A program made the translations under genes and the position numbers. Shown in pieces: positions 54,542 to 63,478 of a DNA stretch of 64,000 bases (positions are counted from its first letter, which is position 1; each line of letters begins with the position of its first letter). Source of the stretch: Planctomycetota bacterium (lineage in GTDB: Bacteria > Planctomycetota > UBA1135 > UBA2386); assembly GCA_025459175.1 (NCBI GenBank), contig JALORC010000006.1, positions 1 through 64,000 of the forward strand, given 5' to 3'. Below the pieces are notes generated by a model. It made no database searches. It was not told where the DNA came from and saw only the letters and a program-made list of their open reading frames with translations.

Positions 54542-55105
54542 TCAGCGCATCGCGCGCCACGGCTTCGGGATCCAGATCCACCGGCCGTTGACGTGGACCA
54601 GCCCGTCGAAGGCCATGCCCGACGTCTCGCCGGGTTTGACGAACTGCCACCGATACCAACGGATGCCCGGTTTGAACCGTTCGCCGTGGTCCTGGTAACC
54701 ACCAGGGAACTCGGCGGCCGTACCGGTCTTGCTGCGGAAGTCGTCGCTGGTGCCGACGGTCAGGATCACCTCGCTCTGACCTTCCTTGGCCCCGACCGCC
54801 TCGGGCTTGATCTCGCCGTACATCGTGTCGACGTAGGTGCGCATGGCGTCGATCGCACCCGGTTCGAACAACACGTCGAGGTCCGCGGCCACCGGCCGCA
54901 GCAACGGCAGGAAGGTCGCATCCCCCTTCTGCAGCGCGCTGACCAGCTGGCGCGCCCCGGCCTCCGTGCCGGGGAAGCTGACGCCGCCGCTGGCCTCGGA
55001 GGAGCAACCGGCGAGTGCCGGCACGATGACGAGCAGCGCGAGCCAAGTGCGGGGGCACGAGAAGTGGAACCGGCGAGAGTGCGCAACGTGAGGATGACGA
55101 TTCAT
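54542..55105 (-). CDS. Hypothetical lipoprotein
   Basis: A 187-residue lipoprotein with lipobox LAGC near residue 31. The rest is a single small domain (LVSALQKGDATFLPLLRPV, VNGRWIWIPKPWR) that I do not recognise. The ATG at 55105 starts the signal sequence; the open frame upstream to 55405 is not supported. It is divergent from the glycosyltransferase at 55400. Confidence 0.66.
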   Translation of the reverse strand: MNRHPHVAHSRRFHFSCPRTWLALLVIVPALAGCSSEASGGVSFPGTEAGARQLVSALQKGDATFLPLLRPVAADLDVLFEPGAIDAMRTYVDTMYGEIKPEAVGAKEGQSEVILTVGTSDDFRSKTGTAAEFPGGYQDHGERFKPGIRWYRWQFVKPGETSGMAFDGLVHVNGRWIWIPKPWRAMR

Positions 55106-55399
55106 GGCGATGTGTCTTGTGTCGGCCAGCACTCCCGTGCCGGACCCCGGCCGCAGCCGTGGCCAGCAGAGCGACGCGGCGGCGGCCACCGTTCGCGACC
55201 GCGGCAGAACTTCCGTCGGCATGGATCCGACCTCGGGCGGCGGGCGCGGCATCCGGAGCCGCTGTCGATCGAGCCGTGGCAGCGACCGTTCGAACGCGTC
55301 GCCGGGCCGGACCGGACCGTCGATCACCGACCGGCGCGTGGGCACCCGCTCGCGAAGCGGTAGTGTTGCCGCGGGATCGCTCACGATCGGACGACCGGC

Positions 55400-56899
55400 A
55401 TGCAAGGAACCTCGCTAATCCGCCCGCTGTCGGGCCTGCTCGCGCTCGCCGTCATTGCCTTCCATGCCGCCTGGCTCACGGCCCCATTGAGCATGCAGCA
55501 GCTCAACGCGGCGCAGTACTTCGGGGTGTTCACCCGCAACTGGGAACGCTTCGGGTTCTTCGACCTGCGCGGGCTGCCGTTGATGGACCGCGTCGTCGAG
55601 CACATCGGACAAGGCGCGCCGTACGTGCACCATCCACCCGGTCTGTCGTGGCTGTTCCACGCGCTGGGTGGCGCGGAATGGTCGATGCGCCTGCCGACGG
55701 TGCTCGCGAGCTACCTGGCGGGGCTCTGCTGGTATCGCATCGCGCGGGCGAGCTTCACCACGGCAGCCTCGGCCTTCTCGGCGGCGGTGCTGGTGTTCTG
55801 CCCGTGCATGGCGGTGGTGTCGCAGGCCTCGTACGAGGTGCTGGTGGTGTTGAGCGGGCTGGTGGTCTTCGCCGAGCTCGTGGCCCCCGTCTCGCCGCGC
55901 TGGCTGTCGCGAACGCTGCAGCTGGCGGCGGCGTTCTTCGGCACCTGGATCGACTGGGGCTTCGGCTTCCTCGGCATCGCCTGCATCCCGCTGGCCTGCC
56001 GCAACGACGTGCGCACGACGTTCGCGCGCCTGCTGCCGGCGGGCATCGCCGCGGTGGCGGCGATGGTCACCGTCTTGCTGTGGCAACACTGGGCGCTGGC
56101 GCTGCCAGGCCTGACCCCGGTCCCGCGCGAAGACAGCGACTTCGGCGCGATGTTCCGCCGCTTCGTGTTCGGCGAACGGACCGGCTTCCTGTGGTGGATC
56201 GAACACATGCAGGCCACCGCGCCGCTGACCTGGTCCTGGTGGCTGATCGGCAGCAGTGCGCTGGGCGTCGGCTTCGCGCTGGTCCGCGCCCCGCGGCTCA
56301 CGCTCGCCACCGCGATGGTCGCGGTGGCGCCGTTCGTGATCCTGGTGCGGCCGATGGACTACGTCTGGCACACGTTCCAGTCACCGTTCCTGGCACTCAC
56401 CGCGGCGGCGGCGCTGGATCCGCTCCTGCGCGCCGCGCGGCGCGAACTGCGGCTGCTCGGCTGGATCGCCGGCGCCGTGCTGCTGGGCGGCGTGATGCAT
56501 GCCAGCTGGCAGCTGCGCGCGGACGACGCGACGGCGTTCTTCGAACGGCAGGGCCGGACGCTCAGCGAGGTCGCGGCCCGGCCGGGTTGGGCCGCGGCGC
56601 ACAACCATCCGCTGGCGATGCCGTACTACCTGACCGAGCCACGCGTCGAGCGCTTCGGCCTGTATCTGCCGGAGCAGCTGGCGCCGCTGGTCGCGCAGCG
56701 GAACGGACACGGCTGGAAGTACCTGCTGTGCAAACCGGTGTTCCCGGGGCTCGTGCCGCCGCAGGTGGAGACGTTCCTGGCGCCGTTCCCGCGGGTCCGG
56801 GTGCCGGAGCTGGAAGGACCGCTCGATCGCGCCGGCAATGCGCTGACCGGCGGCATCGCCGAGGCCTGGCTCTACACGTTGTCGGAGCCGCCGCGCTGA
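55400..56899 (+). CDS. Membrane glycosyltransferase, GT39-like
   Basis: A 499-residue polytopic protein with about 9-11 membrane segments. The first loop contains YFGVFTRNWERFGFFDLRG, in a GT-C arrangement for polyprenyl-phosphate-sugar enzymes, followed by GAPYVHHPPGLSWLF. A soluble C-terminal part of about 110 residues ends the protein. Donor and acceptor are unknown. It is similar in design to the enzyme at 14467. It converges on the HtrA operon. Confidence 0.68.
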   Translation: MQGTSLIRPLSGLLALAVIAFHAAWLTAPLSMQQLNAAQYFGVFTRNWERFGFFDLRGLPLMDRVVEHIGQGAPYVHHPPGLSWLFHALGGAEWSMRLPTVLASYLAGLCWYRIARASFTTAASAFSAAVLVFCPCMAVVSQASYEVLVVLSGLVVFAELVAPVSPRWLSRTLQLAAAFFGTWIDWGFGFLGIACIPLACRNDVRTTFARLLPAGIAAVAAMVTVLLWQHWALALPGLTPVPREDSDFGAMFRRFVFGERTGFLWWIEHMQATAPLTWSWWLIGSSALGVGFALVRAPRLTLATAMVAVAPFVILVRPMDYVWHTFQSPFLALTAAAALDPLLRAARRELRLLGWIAGAVLLGGVMHASWQLRADDATAFFERQGRTLSEVAARPGWAAAHNHPLAMPYYLTEPRVERFGLYLPEQLAPLVAQRNGHGWKYLLCKPVFPGLVPPQVETFLAPFPRVRVPELEGPLDRAGNALTGGIAEAWLYTLSEPPR

Positions 56900-56906
56900 A
56901 CCGGCG

Positions 56907-58148
56907 TCAGCGCCCTTCCGACGGCTGCGGCGCCGGGAAGCCGGCCGGAGCATCCCCACCACCCTGCTTCTGCTCCGTCCACGGCGCGTTGCGCAGCGCG
57001 AGCGGACCGATCGTGACGACCTCGCCCGGATCGCCGCGCCGCACCCGCAGCACGACCTGGTCGCCGCCGAGCCGGCTGCTGACCAGGGTCAGCAGATGCG
57101 GCCCGTTGCGCACCGCCTGGCCATCGACCTCGATCACGACATCGCCCTGCAGCAGTCCGGCTTCCGCTGCCGCACCCGCGGCGACGACGCTGGTGATGCG
57201 CGCCCCCGGGCCGAGATGCCGGCCCTCGAACAGCACGCCGAGCCAACCGCGCTGCAGCACCTCGCCCTTCTGCATGCGCGCGAGCAGCGGCGCGATGTCG
57301 GCGAGCGTGACCGCGAAGCCGATGCCGGAGTCGTACCACTCGACGCCGGCGTTGCGACCCGACGGCGACAGCGGCACCGCGATCCCGAGCAGCCGTCCGC
57401 GCACGTCGACGACCGGGCCACCGTAGTTGGCCGGCGACGTGTAGGCGTCGATCTGCAGCGCCCGGCCGAACACGCGCCGCTTCTGGCTGACGATGCCGAA
57501 GTGCAGCGTCGGCTCGTCGGCGGCGAACGTGCGCCCGAGCGCCAGCGCCCATTGCCCGACCTGCACCTCGTCGGGTGGCACCAGTTCGGGCACCGGCAGA
57601 TCGGTGGCGTCGATCTTCACCAGCGCGATGCCGCGGCTGGTGTCCTCGCCGGCGCGCTGCGCGGTGAACGTGCCGCGGCCGGGCACCGTGATCAGCACCG
57701 TGGTCGGCTCCAGCGCGAGCGCGAAGCGCGACACCGCGATCCAGCCATCGGCGGTCAGCACGACCCCGGTGGTCTTGCCCTGCGCCTGCGCGAACCCGGG
57801 TGCGACCAACTGCCGGCGCAGCTTCGGCGGCGCGTCCTTCTTCTCGCCGTCCGGCGGCTCGGGCTCGAGCGGATCGGGCTGCTCGGGCGCTGGCGGTTCC
57901 GAATCCGGCTTCGGCGGTTCCGGCGCGGGCTTCGGCGGCGGCGGTGCTTCGCCATCGAACTCACCGTCCTTGCCGAGCAGCTGTCGCGTGCCCCCGAACG
58001 TCTCGACGGTGACCGTGAACGGCGCCGCCTTCGCGATCGCCGCCTGCAGCACCGGCTCGAGCTGCAGGAACTCCTCGACGCGCTGGGACTGCGCGGCCGC
58101 GGTCACGGCGAACGACGGCAGCAGCAGCCACGCGAATGCGCGCTTCAT
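56907..58148 (-). CDS. Secreted HtrA-like pseudoprotease with PDZ domain
   Basis: A 413-residue exported protein: signal peptide, Pro/Glu-rich linker (about 68-105), trypsin-like fold and a C-terminal PDZ domain. The nucleophile block that in HtrA reads GNSGGP is ANYGGP, so Ser is replaced by Tyr242. The catalytic-His position (ADGWIAVSRFAL) and the Asp position (SRGIALVKI) are also changed. It is therefore predicted to be inactive, perhaps a substrate-binding or regulatory partner of the intact protease at 59194-60927. ATGA overlap with the upstream gene. Confidence 0.78.
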   Translation of the reverse strand: MKRAFAWLLLPSFAVTAAAQSQRVEEFLQLEPVLQAAIAKAAPFTVTVETFGGTRQLLGKDGEFDGEAPPPPKPAPEPPKPDSEPPAPEQPDPLEPEPPDGEKKDAPPKLRRQLVAPGFAQAQGKTTGVVLTADGWIAVSRFALALEPTTVLITVPGRGTFTAQRAGEDTSRGIALVKIDATDLPVPELVPPDEVQVGQWALALGRTFAADEPTLHFGIVSQKRRVFGRALQIDAYTSPANYGGPVVDVRGRLLGIAVPLSPSGRNAGVEWYDSGIGFAVTLADIAPLLARMQKGEVLQRGWLGVLFEGRHLGPGARITSVVAAGAAAEAGLLQGDVVIEVDGQAVRNGPHLLTLVSSRLGGDQVVLRVRRGDPGEVVTIGPLALRNAPWTEQKQGGGDAPAGFPAPQPSEGR

Positions 58149-59197
58149 CGGGCCGGCTCCTTCGTCAGTTCGACCTCGCCGGTCAGCACCTGCGTGCCGC
58201 GCTTCCACGTCACCTTGACCTTCTGGCCGGGGCGGAACTTGCCGAGGATCTCGCGGAACTCGCGGCAGGTGCGGATCGAGAAGTCGTCGAGCCGCACGAT
58301 CATGTCGTCGTTGCGCAGCCCGAGTGCCTGCGCCGGCGAGTCCGGCAGCACCCGCTCGACGTAGGCCGGCGGCGACTGCCGCCCGGCCTGATCGAACAGT
58401 CTGGCGCCGAACCACGCCGGTTCGCCCGCGGCTGCCGGTGCGGTGCGCGGCACGCCGCGGATCACCTCGTCGAGATACGGCAGCAGGTCGCGCCCCGGGA
58501 TCGCCGCCGACAGCATGGTGTTGGTCTCCTTGCTGCCGAGCAACCGCATGTTGAGACCGAGCCAGCGGCCGTCGAGCGCGAACAGCCCACCGCCGTAGTT
58601 GCCGGGGTTGTTGCAGGCATCGGTCAGGATCAGGTCGCCGTCGTACTTGACGTCGGCCATGCGGTGGCGGAGCGCGGTGTTGGCGCGGCCGACCACGACA
58701 CCGAACGTCGCGCTGACCTTCTCGGAGAACTCGGCGAGTCGGAAGCAGTTGCCGAGCGACACCACGAACTGCCCGCTGCGGATGTCGGCGGCGACCGGCC
58801 ACTGCGGGCGCAGTTCGCCCTGCACCAGCGCCGGATCGATCTTCAGCAAGCGGATGCCGAGCTTGTCGTCGGGCGGCAGCAGTTCGGCCATGTGCACGCT
58901 GCCGTCGTAGAGCACGACGCGGGTGCGGTCCTTCTGCAGCAGGATCTGGTCGATGGTCAGGATGTGACCTTGCTTGCTGACGATGACACCGGAGGCGGCG
59001 GCGTCGATGGTGGCGAGACCGGACGCACCGTGGATCTTGACGATGCTCGGCAGCAGCGCGTCGATCGTGCGTTCGACCTGGGTCGCCGGCGCCCGCTCGG
59101 CGAACGAGTACGACTTGCCGAAGTCCTGGGTCTGCGCGTCGGCCACGCCGTGCAGCAGCAGCACGCCACCGACGAACGGCGCGAGGTGGATGTTCAT
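58145..59197 (-). CDS. Secreted HtrA-like pseudoprotease with PDZ domain
   Basis: A 350-residue exported protein with an HtrA-like fold and PDZ domain (VLPDSPAQALGLRNDDMIV). As in its downstream neighbour, the triad is gone: the nucleophile block is PGNYGGGL (Tyr201 for Ser), the His position is Q84 (GHILTIDQILL), and the Asp position is Gly (LGIRLLKI). Only the scaffold residues around the site are kept. Overlaps both neighbours by 4 bases (ATGA). Confidence 0.8.
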   Translation of the reverse strand: MNIHLAPFVGGVLLLHGVADAQTQDFGKSYSFAERAPATQVERTIDALLPSIVKIHGASGLATIDAAASGVIVSKQGHILTIDQILLQKDRTRVVLYDGSVHMAELLPPDDKLGIRLLKIDPALVQGELRPQWPVAADIRSGQFVVSLGNCFRLAEFSEKVSATFGVVVGRANTALRHRMADVKYDGDLILTDACNNPGNYGGGLFALDGRWLGLNMRLLGSKETNTMLSAAIPGRDLLPYLDEVIRGVPRTAPAAAGEPAWFGARLFDQAGRQSPPAYVERVLPDSPAQALGLRNDDMIVRLDDFSIRTCREFREILGKFRPGQKVKVTWKRGTQVLTGEVELTKEPAR

Positions 59198-60927
59198 GGT
59201 TGCCTCCGGAACCAACTCTCGTCGACCGGCCCCGTCTTCACCTCGTCGGCGCTCCAACCCGTCTCCAGCGCTCCGTCGACGACGACGCGCAGCTGCGTGC
59301 CGCGCACGTGCCACTCGACGCGGGCCCGCCGCAGTGGATCGCGGAACGCGAACCCGGCCGGGCGGCCGTCGAAGGTGAACCACGCCTCGCAGTCGCCGTC
59401 GCCCGGCAGTTCGAAGCGGGCCGCCGGCAGGCCGTGCACGTGGGCGCCGCCGGCGAGCAGGGCGTCGGCCAACGCGGCGGTGGCCCGCGGCCGCGTCATC
59501 AGCACGCTGTTGGCGGTCCACTCGCGGCGCAGGCGTTCCATCTCGTCGGCGGACAGCTCGCGCACCGTCCCGGCCTGCAGCGCGAAGCCACGCTCGGCGC
59601 TCTCGCGGACCAGCACCCGATCACCGAGCTCGAGCCGCAACCGGTCGCCGGCCTGGATCGCCCGCACCTCGGTGCCGTCCGGCGCGACGCGGCGCCAGTG
59701 CACGGCTTCGGCGGTCTCGGCGGTCGCCGGCGGCGGCCAGTTGGCGAGCAACGCGGCCGCGACCAGGCGGCGTTCGGCGCGGCTGGCGAGGCGTTCTTCG
59801 CCCGGCGCATCGAGGCTCGAGCCGGTGTCGAGCCGCGACAGCCGCAGCGTCACGCGCCGCTCGTCGCCGAACGCTCCTTCCTGCAGCAGCTGTCGGTGCC
59901 ACACGGTGACCCACGCGCCGGCCGGCAGCACACCGACCAGCGTCGCCAGCTGGTTGGCGGAACGTATCTCGGTGCCGTCGAAGCGCAGCAGTTCGTCGCC
60001 GAGGCCGATGCCGGCCGCGGCCGCGATCGAGTCGCGGAACAGGCTCTGCACGTAGACGCCGCGCCGCCGCGTGCCTTCGGTCGCCGACGACATGAACCAC
60101 GCGCTGAGGTCGAGCGTGCCGTGCTCGGCATGGCGACCGGCCATCAGGTCGCCGAGGAAGTTGCGGATCTGGTTGCTGGCGATCGCGAAGCCGACGCCGA
60201 CGTTGACGCGGCCGCGCGCGCCGATGGCGATGCGGCCGTTGATGCCCACCACGTCCCCGTTGCCGTCGAACAGCGGGCCGCCGCTGTTGCCCGGGTTGAT
60301 CGGCGCGTCGACCTGGATGCAGTCGGGATAGACCAGCATGCGCTGGCCCTGCCCTTCCTGGTAACGATGCGTGCCACTGACGATCCCGAACGTCACCGTC
60401 GGCGTGAAGTCGGTCGCCAGCAGGAACGGGTTGCCCATCGCGAACACGGTCTCGCCGACCAGCAGCCGATCGCTGTCGCCGAGCGGCCGGTGCGGCCAGG
60501 TCTGCCCCGGGTGCTTCGGCAGCAGTCGCAGCACCGCGAGGTCGCTGCCCGGATCGATGCCGAGCACGACGGCCTCGTAGAGCTCGCCGTCGGGCAGGCC
60601 GACCTTCTTGTTGCGGTACTGACGGGCACCGCGCGGGTGGTGCTCGATGGCCCAGGCGGCGCGTTCGGCGTCGCTGCCGGCCGGCGCCTCGGGCGGCTTC
60701 CAGCCCTTGTCGGGCTCGCCGACCACGTGGTAGTTGGTCAGCACGTAGCCGCGCGGATCGAACACGACGCCGCTGCCGCCGCCGGGCTCGTCCATGCCCA
60801 TCACCGAGCAGACCGCCGGGGCGCAGCGGGCGACCAGGGCGATGCGTTCGCGTTCGGCAGCGAGCACCGGCGCCTGCGGATCCTGACTCGCGAACGCGAG
60901 CGACAGCGTGAGCGTGGTGACGAGCAT
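59194..60927 (-). CDS. HtrA/DegP-type serine protease with intact triad
   Basis: A 577-residue exported protease with His67 (LTNYHVVG), Asp129 (PGSDLAVL) and Ser215 (INPGNSGGPL), all in HtrA spacing. A PDZ domain follows near residue 300 (GIGLGDELLRFDGTEI), and a further 200-residue C-terminal region has no known domain. It should degrade misfolded envelope proteins. Its stop overlaps the first pseudoprotease as ATGA; the NPCBM gene is 36 bases upstream. Confidence 0.88.
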   Translation of the reverse strand: MLVTTLTLSLAFASQDPQAPVLAAERERIALVARCAPAVCSVMGMDEPGGGSGVVFDPRGYVLTNYHVVGEPDKGWKPPEAPAGSDAERAAWAIEHHPRGARQYRNKKVGLPDGELYEAVVLGIDPGSDLAVLRLLPKHPGQTWPHRPLGDSDRLLVGETVFAMGNPFLLATDFTPTVTFGIVSGTHRYQEGQGQRMLVYPDCIQVDAPINPGNSGGPLFDGNGDVVGINGRIAIGARGRVNVGVGFAIASNQIRNFLGDLMAGRHAEHGTLDLSAWFMSSATEGTRRRGVYVQSLFRDSIAAAAGIGLGDELLRFDGTEIRSANQLATLVGVLPAGAWVTVWHRQLLQEGAFGDERRVTLRLSRLDTGSSLDAPGEERLASRAERRLVAAALLANWPPPATAETAEAVHWRRVAPDGTEVRAIQAGDRLRLELGDRVLVRESAERGFALQAGTVRELSADEMERLRREWTANSVLMTRPRATAALADALLAGGAHVHGLPAARFELPGDGDCEAWFTFDGRPAGFAFRDPLRRARVEWHVRGTQLRVVVDGALETGWSADEVKTGPVDESWFRRQP

Positions 60928-60963
60928 CTTGGGATCCGTGGGCGGAGGCCTCGGCGACGACGG

Positions 60964-62199
60964 CTACTGCTGCAGCACGCGCGCGTCGGCGAACACGCAG
61001 TGGTCGCCGAGATCGAAGTTCTGGCCGAAGTCGGCTTCGATCGCGAGCGACTTCGCCTTCTGCAGCGGCACGCGCAGCACCTGCGCCGGCAGACCGCGCG
61101 TGCAAGGCTGCGATTCGAAGGCGAGCTTGCCGTCGACGAATACGCGGAGCAACGCGTGCGCGTCCGGGCCACCGCGATCGTCGATGCCGATCGCCGCCTC
61201 GAACACGTCGAAGCGGCCGCCGAGGTCGTAGGTGAGTCGCGTGCGCGGCACCATGCCGATGCCGCGCTGGAACGTGCGGCCGGCGATCTTGAAGCCGGGA
61301 CCGGCGAGGCTGCGATCGACGGTCCACGGCCAGATCCGATCGAACGCCGGCGTCTGCTCGACGTTCGGCGTCAGCTCCGACAGCCACGCGAGCCGGTCGC
61401 TGGTGACGCCGAGCCGCAGCAGCTTCGCGATCGGCACCATGAGCTCGACGCCTTCGTCGAGCCGCAGGCGGGCCCCGCCGGCGGCGAGTTCGAGTAGGCG
61501 GCCGTCGAGCACCTCGCCGCTGGTCAGTTCGAGACGCGTGCGCGGCATCGGCTGGCGATCGGGGGCGAGGCCGGTGTTGGCGCCGAACACGATCGCGCAC
61601 AAACCGGCGAGCTCGAAGTCGTACAGGTCGCCGCGCAGCAGGAAGTCGACGCCGGTGTCGGTCAGCGCGGTGACGGCGACGCTGGAGCGCTGGGCCTTGT
61701 CGCCCTTGATCACGTAGACGAGATCGTCGTTCGGCGACGGCTTCTGCAGATCGGCGCGGAACAGCGCCGGTTCGGGGCGATCGGCACCGCCATGGCGGAT
61801 CGCGCGCACGTTGCCGAGCGGCACCTCGAAGCGGATCCCGCCGGCCGTCTCGACGGCCACCAGGGCTGGCTTGCCGTCGGCGGCGGCGCGGCCGCCGACG
61901 CGCACGATCGGCAGCTCGAGGCCCGAGCGCAGCCACAGCCGATGCGGCGTGGTGACCGCGGCCGCGGTGGCGCCCGCCGGCTCGAAGGCGCTGATCGCCG
62001 CCAGCTCCAGCCCTTCCGGTGCGCTGGCCGCGGCATCGCCGCGCACCACGACCTTGCCGTCCTGCACCGACACCGCGCCGGACCACGAACGCCCGTCGAT
62101 CGTGCGCAAGGTGCCGGCCACACCGTCCTGGGCGCCGGCCGCGGCGGCGAGCGCCATGCCCAGCAACGCCACCAGCGAGCTGCGGGCGACGCGCGTCAC
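60964..62199 (-). CDS. Secreted NPCBM-domain protein
   Basis: A 411-residue exported protein. Its C-terminal 150 residues (FKIAGRTFQRGIGMVPRTRL and FGQNFDLGDHCVFADARV) match the NPCBM/NEW2 carbohydrate-binding-type beta-sandwich found in planctomycete and glycoside-hydrolase proteins. The N-terminal part is a beta-rich domain with an ELTSGEVLDGRLLEL-like repeat. It starts with GTG, overlapping the upstream stop (GTGA). Confidence 0.8.
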   Translation of the reverse strand: MTRVARSSLVALLGMALAAAAGAQDGVAGTLRTIDGRSWSGAVSVQDGKVVVRGDAAASAPEGLELAAISAFEPAGATAAAVTTPHRLWLRSGLELPIVRVGGRAAADGKPALVAVETAGGIRFEVPLGNVRAIRHGGADRPEPALFRADLQKPSPNDDLVYVIKGDKAQRSSVAVTALTDTGVDFLLRGDLYDFELAGLCAIVFGANTGLAPDRQPMPRTRLELTSGEVLDGRLLELAAGGARLRLDEGVELMVPIAKLLRLGVTSDRLAWLSELTPNVEQTPAFDRIWPWTVDRSLAGPGFKIAGRTFQRGIGMVPRTRLTYDLGGRFDVFEAAIGIDDRGGPDAHALLRVFVDGKLAFESQPCTRGLPAQVLRVPLQKAKSLAIEADFGQNFDLGDHCVFADARVLQQ

Positions 62200-63230
62200 T
62201 GACCGGCCGCCTTGCCGAGCTTCTTGTAGTACTCCTCGAGCATCTTCTGGTACTCCGGCGGCAGGCCCTTCTGCACCTCGGTGGCGATCTTCTCGCGATC
62301 GCGGTCCTTCATCTCGCCCCAGCGGTCGGCCAGCGAGGGCTTCTTGTTGAGTTGACCGACCGAACCGTCGCCGTCGACCAGCGCACTGCTGTCGGCAGGG
62401 TTCGACGACGGGCCGTTGCCGGACGGCGCGCCGCTCGACTGCTGTTCACGCTTCTCGAACTCCTCGATCAGCGCGTCGAGCTGCTTGATGTACTCCTCCT
62501 GGTCCTTCTGCACCGGGATGTCGGTCTTCTTGCGGCGCAGGTCGCGCTTGGTCTTCTTCATCCCGTCGGCGAGCTTGTGCAGGTCGCTCTCCTGCTGGCG
62601 CACGATCTCGCCGATGCGCTGGTGCGCGGCGCTGCGGAACCGTTCGCTGGCGTCCGGGAAGTGCTGCAGGAAGCCGCGGTACCAGGCCACCGCCGGCTCC
62701 GGCAGCGGCACTTCGGCGAGCGCCTGCGCGTAGAAGAACGCGGCCTCGCCGTCGAGCGGCGAGCGGTTGATGTTGTCCTTGAAGTAGTCGTTGAGCATGT
62801 CGATCGCATGCTCCGGGTCGTCGCTGTCGAGGAAGACGCGCGTCAGGTGGTAGCGCAGGTGCGCCTGCAGCAGCGGATCGGTGGTCGCCGCCAGCACCTT
62901 GGTCAGCTCGAGCGCGGCCGCCGGTTCCCCGGTCTCGTGCAGCTTCACGGCGGCATCGAAGGTCGGCACCACGGCGCGCAACAGGTCGTCGGCGGCGCGG
63001 GCGAGGCCGCTGTCGGGGATCGAATCGGCGAACTTCTGCAGCTGCGCCGCGGTGGCGCCGAGCTGCTTCGCGGCGGCTTCGAACGCGGCGCGATCGAACG
63101 GCAGGAACGGGTTGTCGACCGGCGCCGCCGAGGCGCGCGCCGGCGGCGCCGGATCCTGCTGCGACTGCGCCGGCGCGCTGCCCAGCAGGGCGGCGACCAG
63201 CGCGGCCACGAGCAGCGGCGAACGGCTCAT
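62196..63230 (-). CDS. Secreted helical-repeat/coiled-coil protein
   Basis: A 344-residue protein with a signal peptide (LLVAALVAALLGSAPAQS), then helix pairs resembling TPR/SEL1 units (AYF-type DPLLQAHLRYHLTRVFLDSD and FFYAQALAEVPLPEPAVAWY) and a Lys/Glu-rich coiled coil near residue 240 (IKQLDALIEEFEKREQQ). No enzyme is seen. ATGA/GTGA overlaps join it to both neighbours, placing it in the HtrA operon. Confidence 0.72.
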   Translation of the reverse strand: MSRSPLLVAALVAALLGSAPAQSQQDPAPPARASAAPVDNPFLPFDRAAFEAAAKQLGATAAQLQKFADSIPDSGLARAADDLLRAVVPTFDAAVKLHETGEPAAALELTKVLAATTDPLLQAHLRYHLTRVFLDSDDPEHAIDMLNDYFKDNINRSPLDGEAAFFYAQALAEVPLPEPAVAWYRGFLQHFPDASERFRSAAHQRIGEIVRQQESDLHKLADGMKKTKRDLRRKKTDIPVQKDQEEYIKQLDALIEEFEKREQQSSGAPSGNGPSSNPADSSALVDGDGSVGQLNKKPSLADRWGEMKDRDREKIATEVQKGLPPEYQKMLEEYYKKLGKAAGQ

Positions 63231-63439
63231 CGGCCGTCCTCCGTCTCGTTCTCCTTGGCCAACTTGTCGGCGAGGCGACGCATCAGCAGTTCGACCTTCT
63301 CCTGCTTGCCGGACAGTTGCTTCGCATCGGCGCCGCCGAGCTCCGTCTGCTTCTGCTCGGCAGCGCGACCTTCGTACTCCTTGGTGGACTTGTTCACGCG
63401 CTCCTGCAGGTAGCGCAACAGCTTCAACTCCGCGGACAC
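63227..63439 (-). CDS. Short coiled-coil protein (probable C-terminal part)
   Basis: A 70-residue helical sequence (AELKLLRYLQERVNKSTKEY, then KVELLMRRLADKLAKENE). It starts with GTG at 63439. The same frame is open back to the TGA of the upstream gene and reads CGGGGQPPLVPV before the GTG, which joins well with that gene; the pieces look like one protein cut by an in-frame TGA. A strong GGAAGGAGG sits 7 bases before an in-frame ACG at 63478. Confidence 0.55.
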   Translation of the reverse strand: MSAELKLLRYLQERVNKSTKEYEGRAAEQKQTELGGADAKQLSGKQEKVELLMRRLADKLAKENETEDGR

Positions 63440-63478
63440 CGGAACGAGAGGTGGCTGACCGCCACCGCCGCAGCTCGT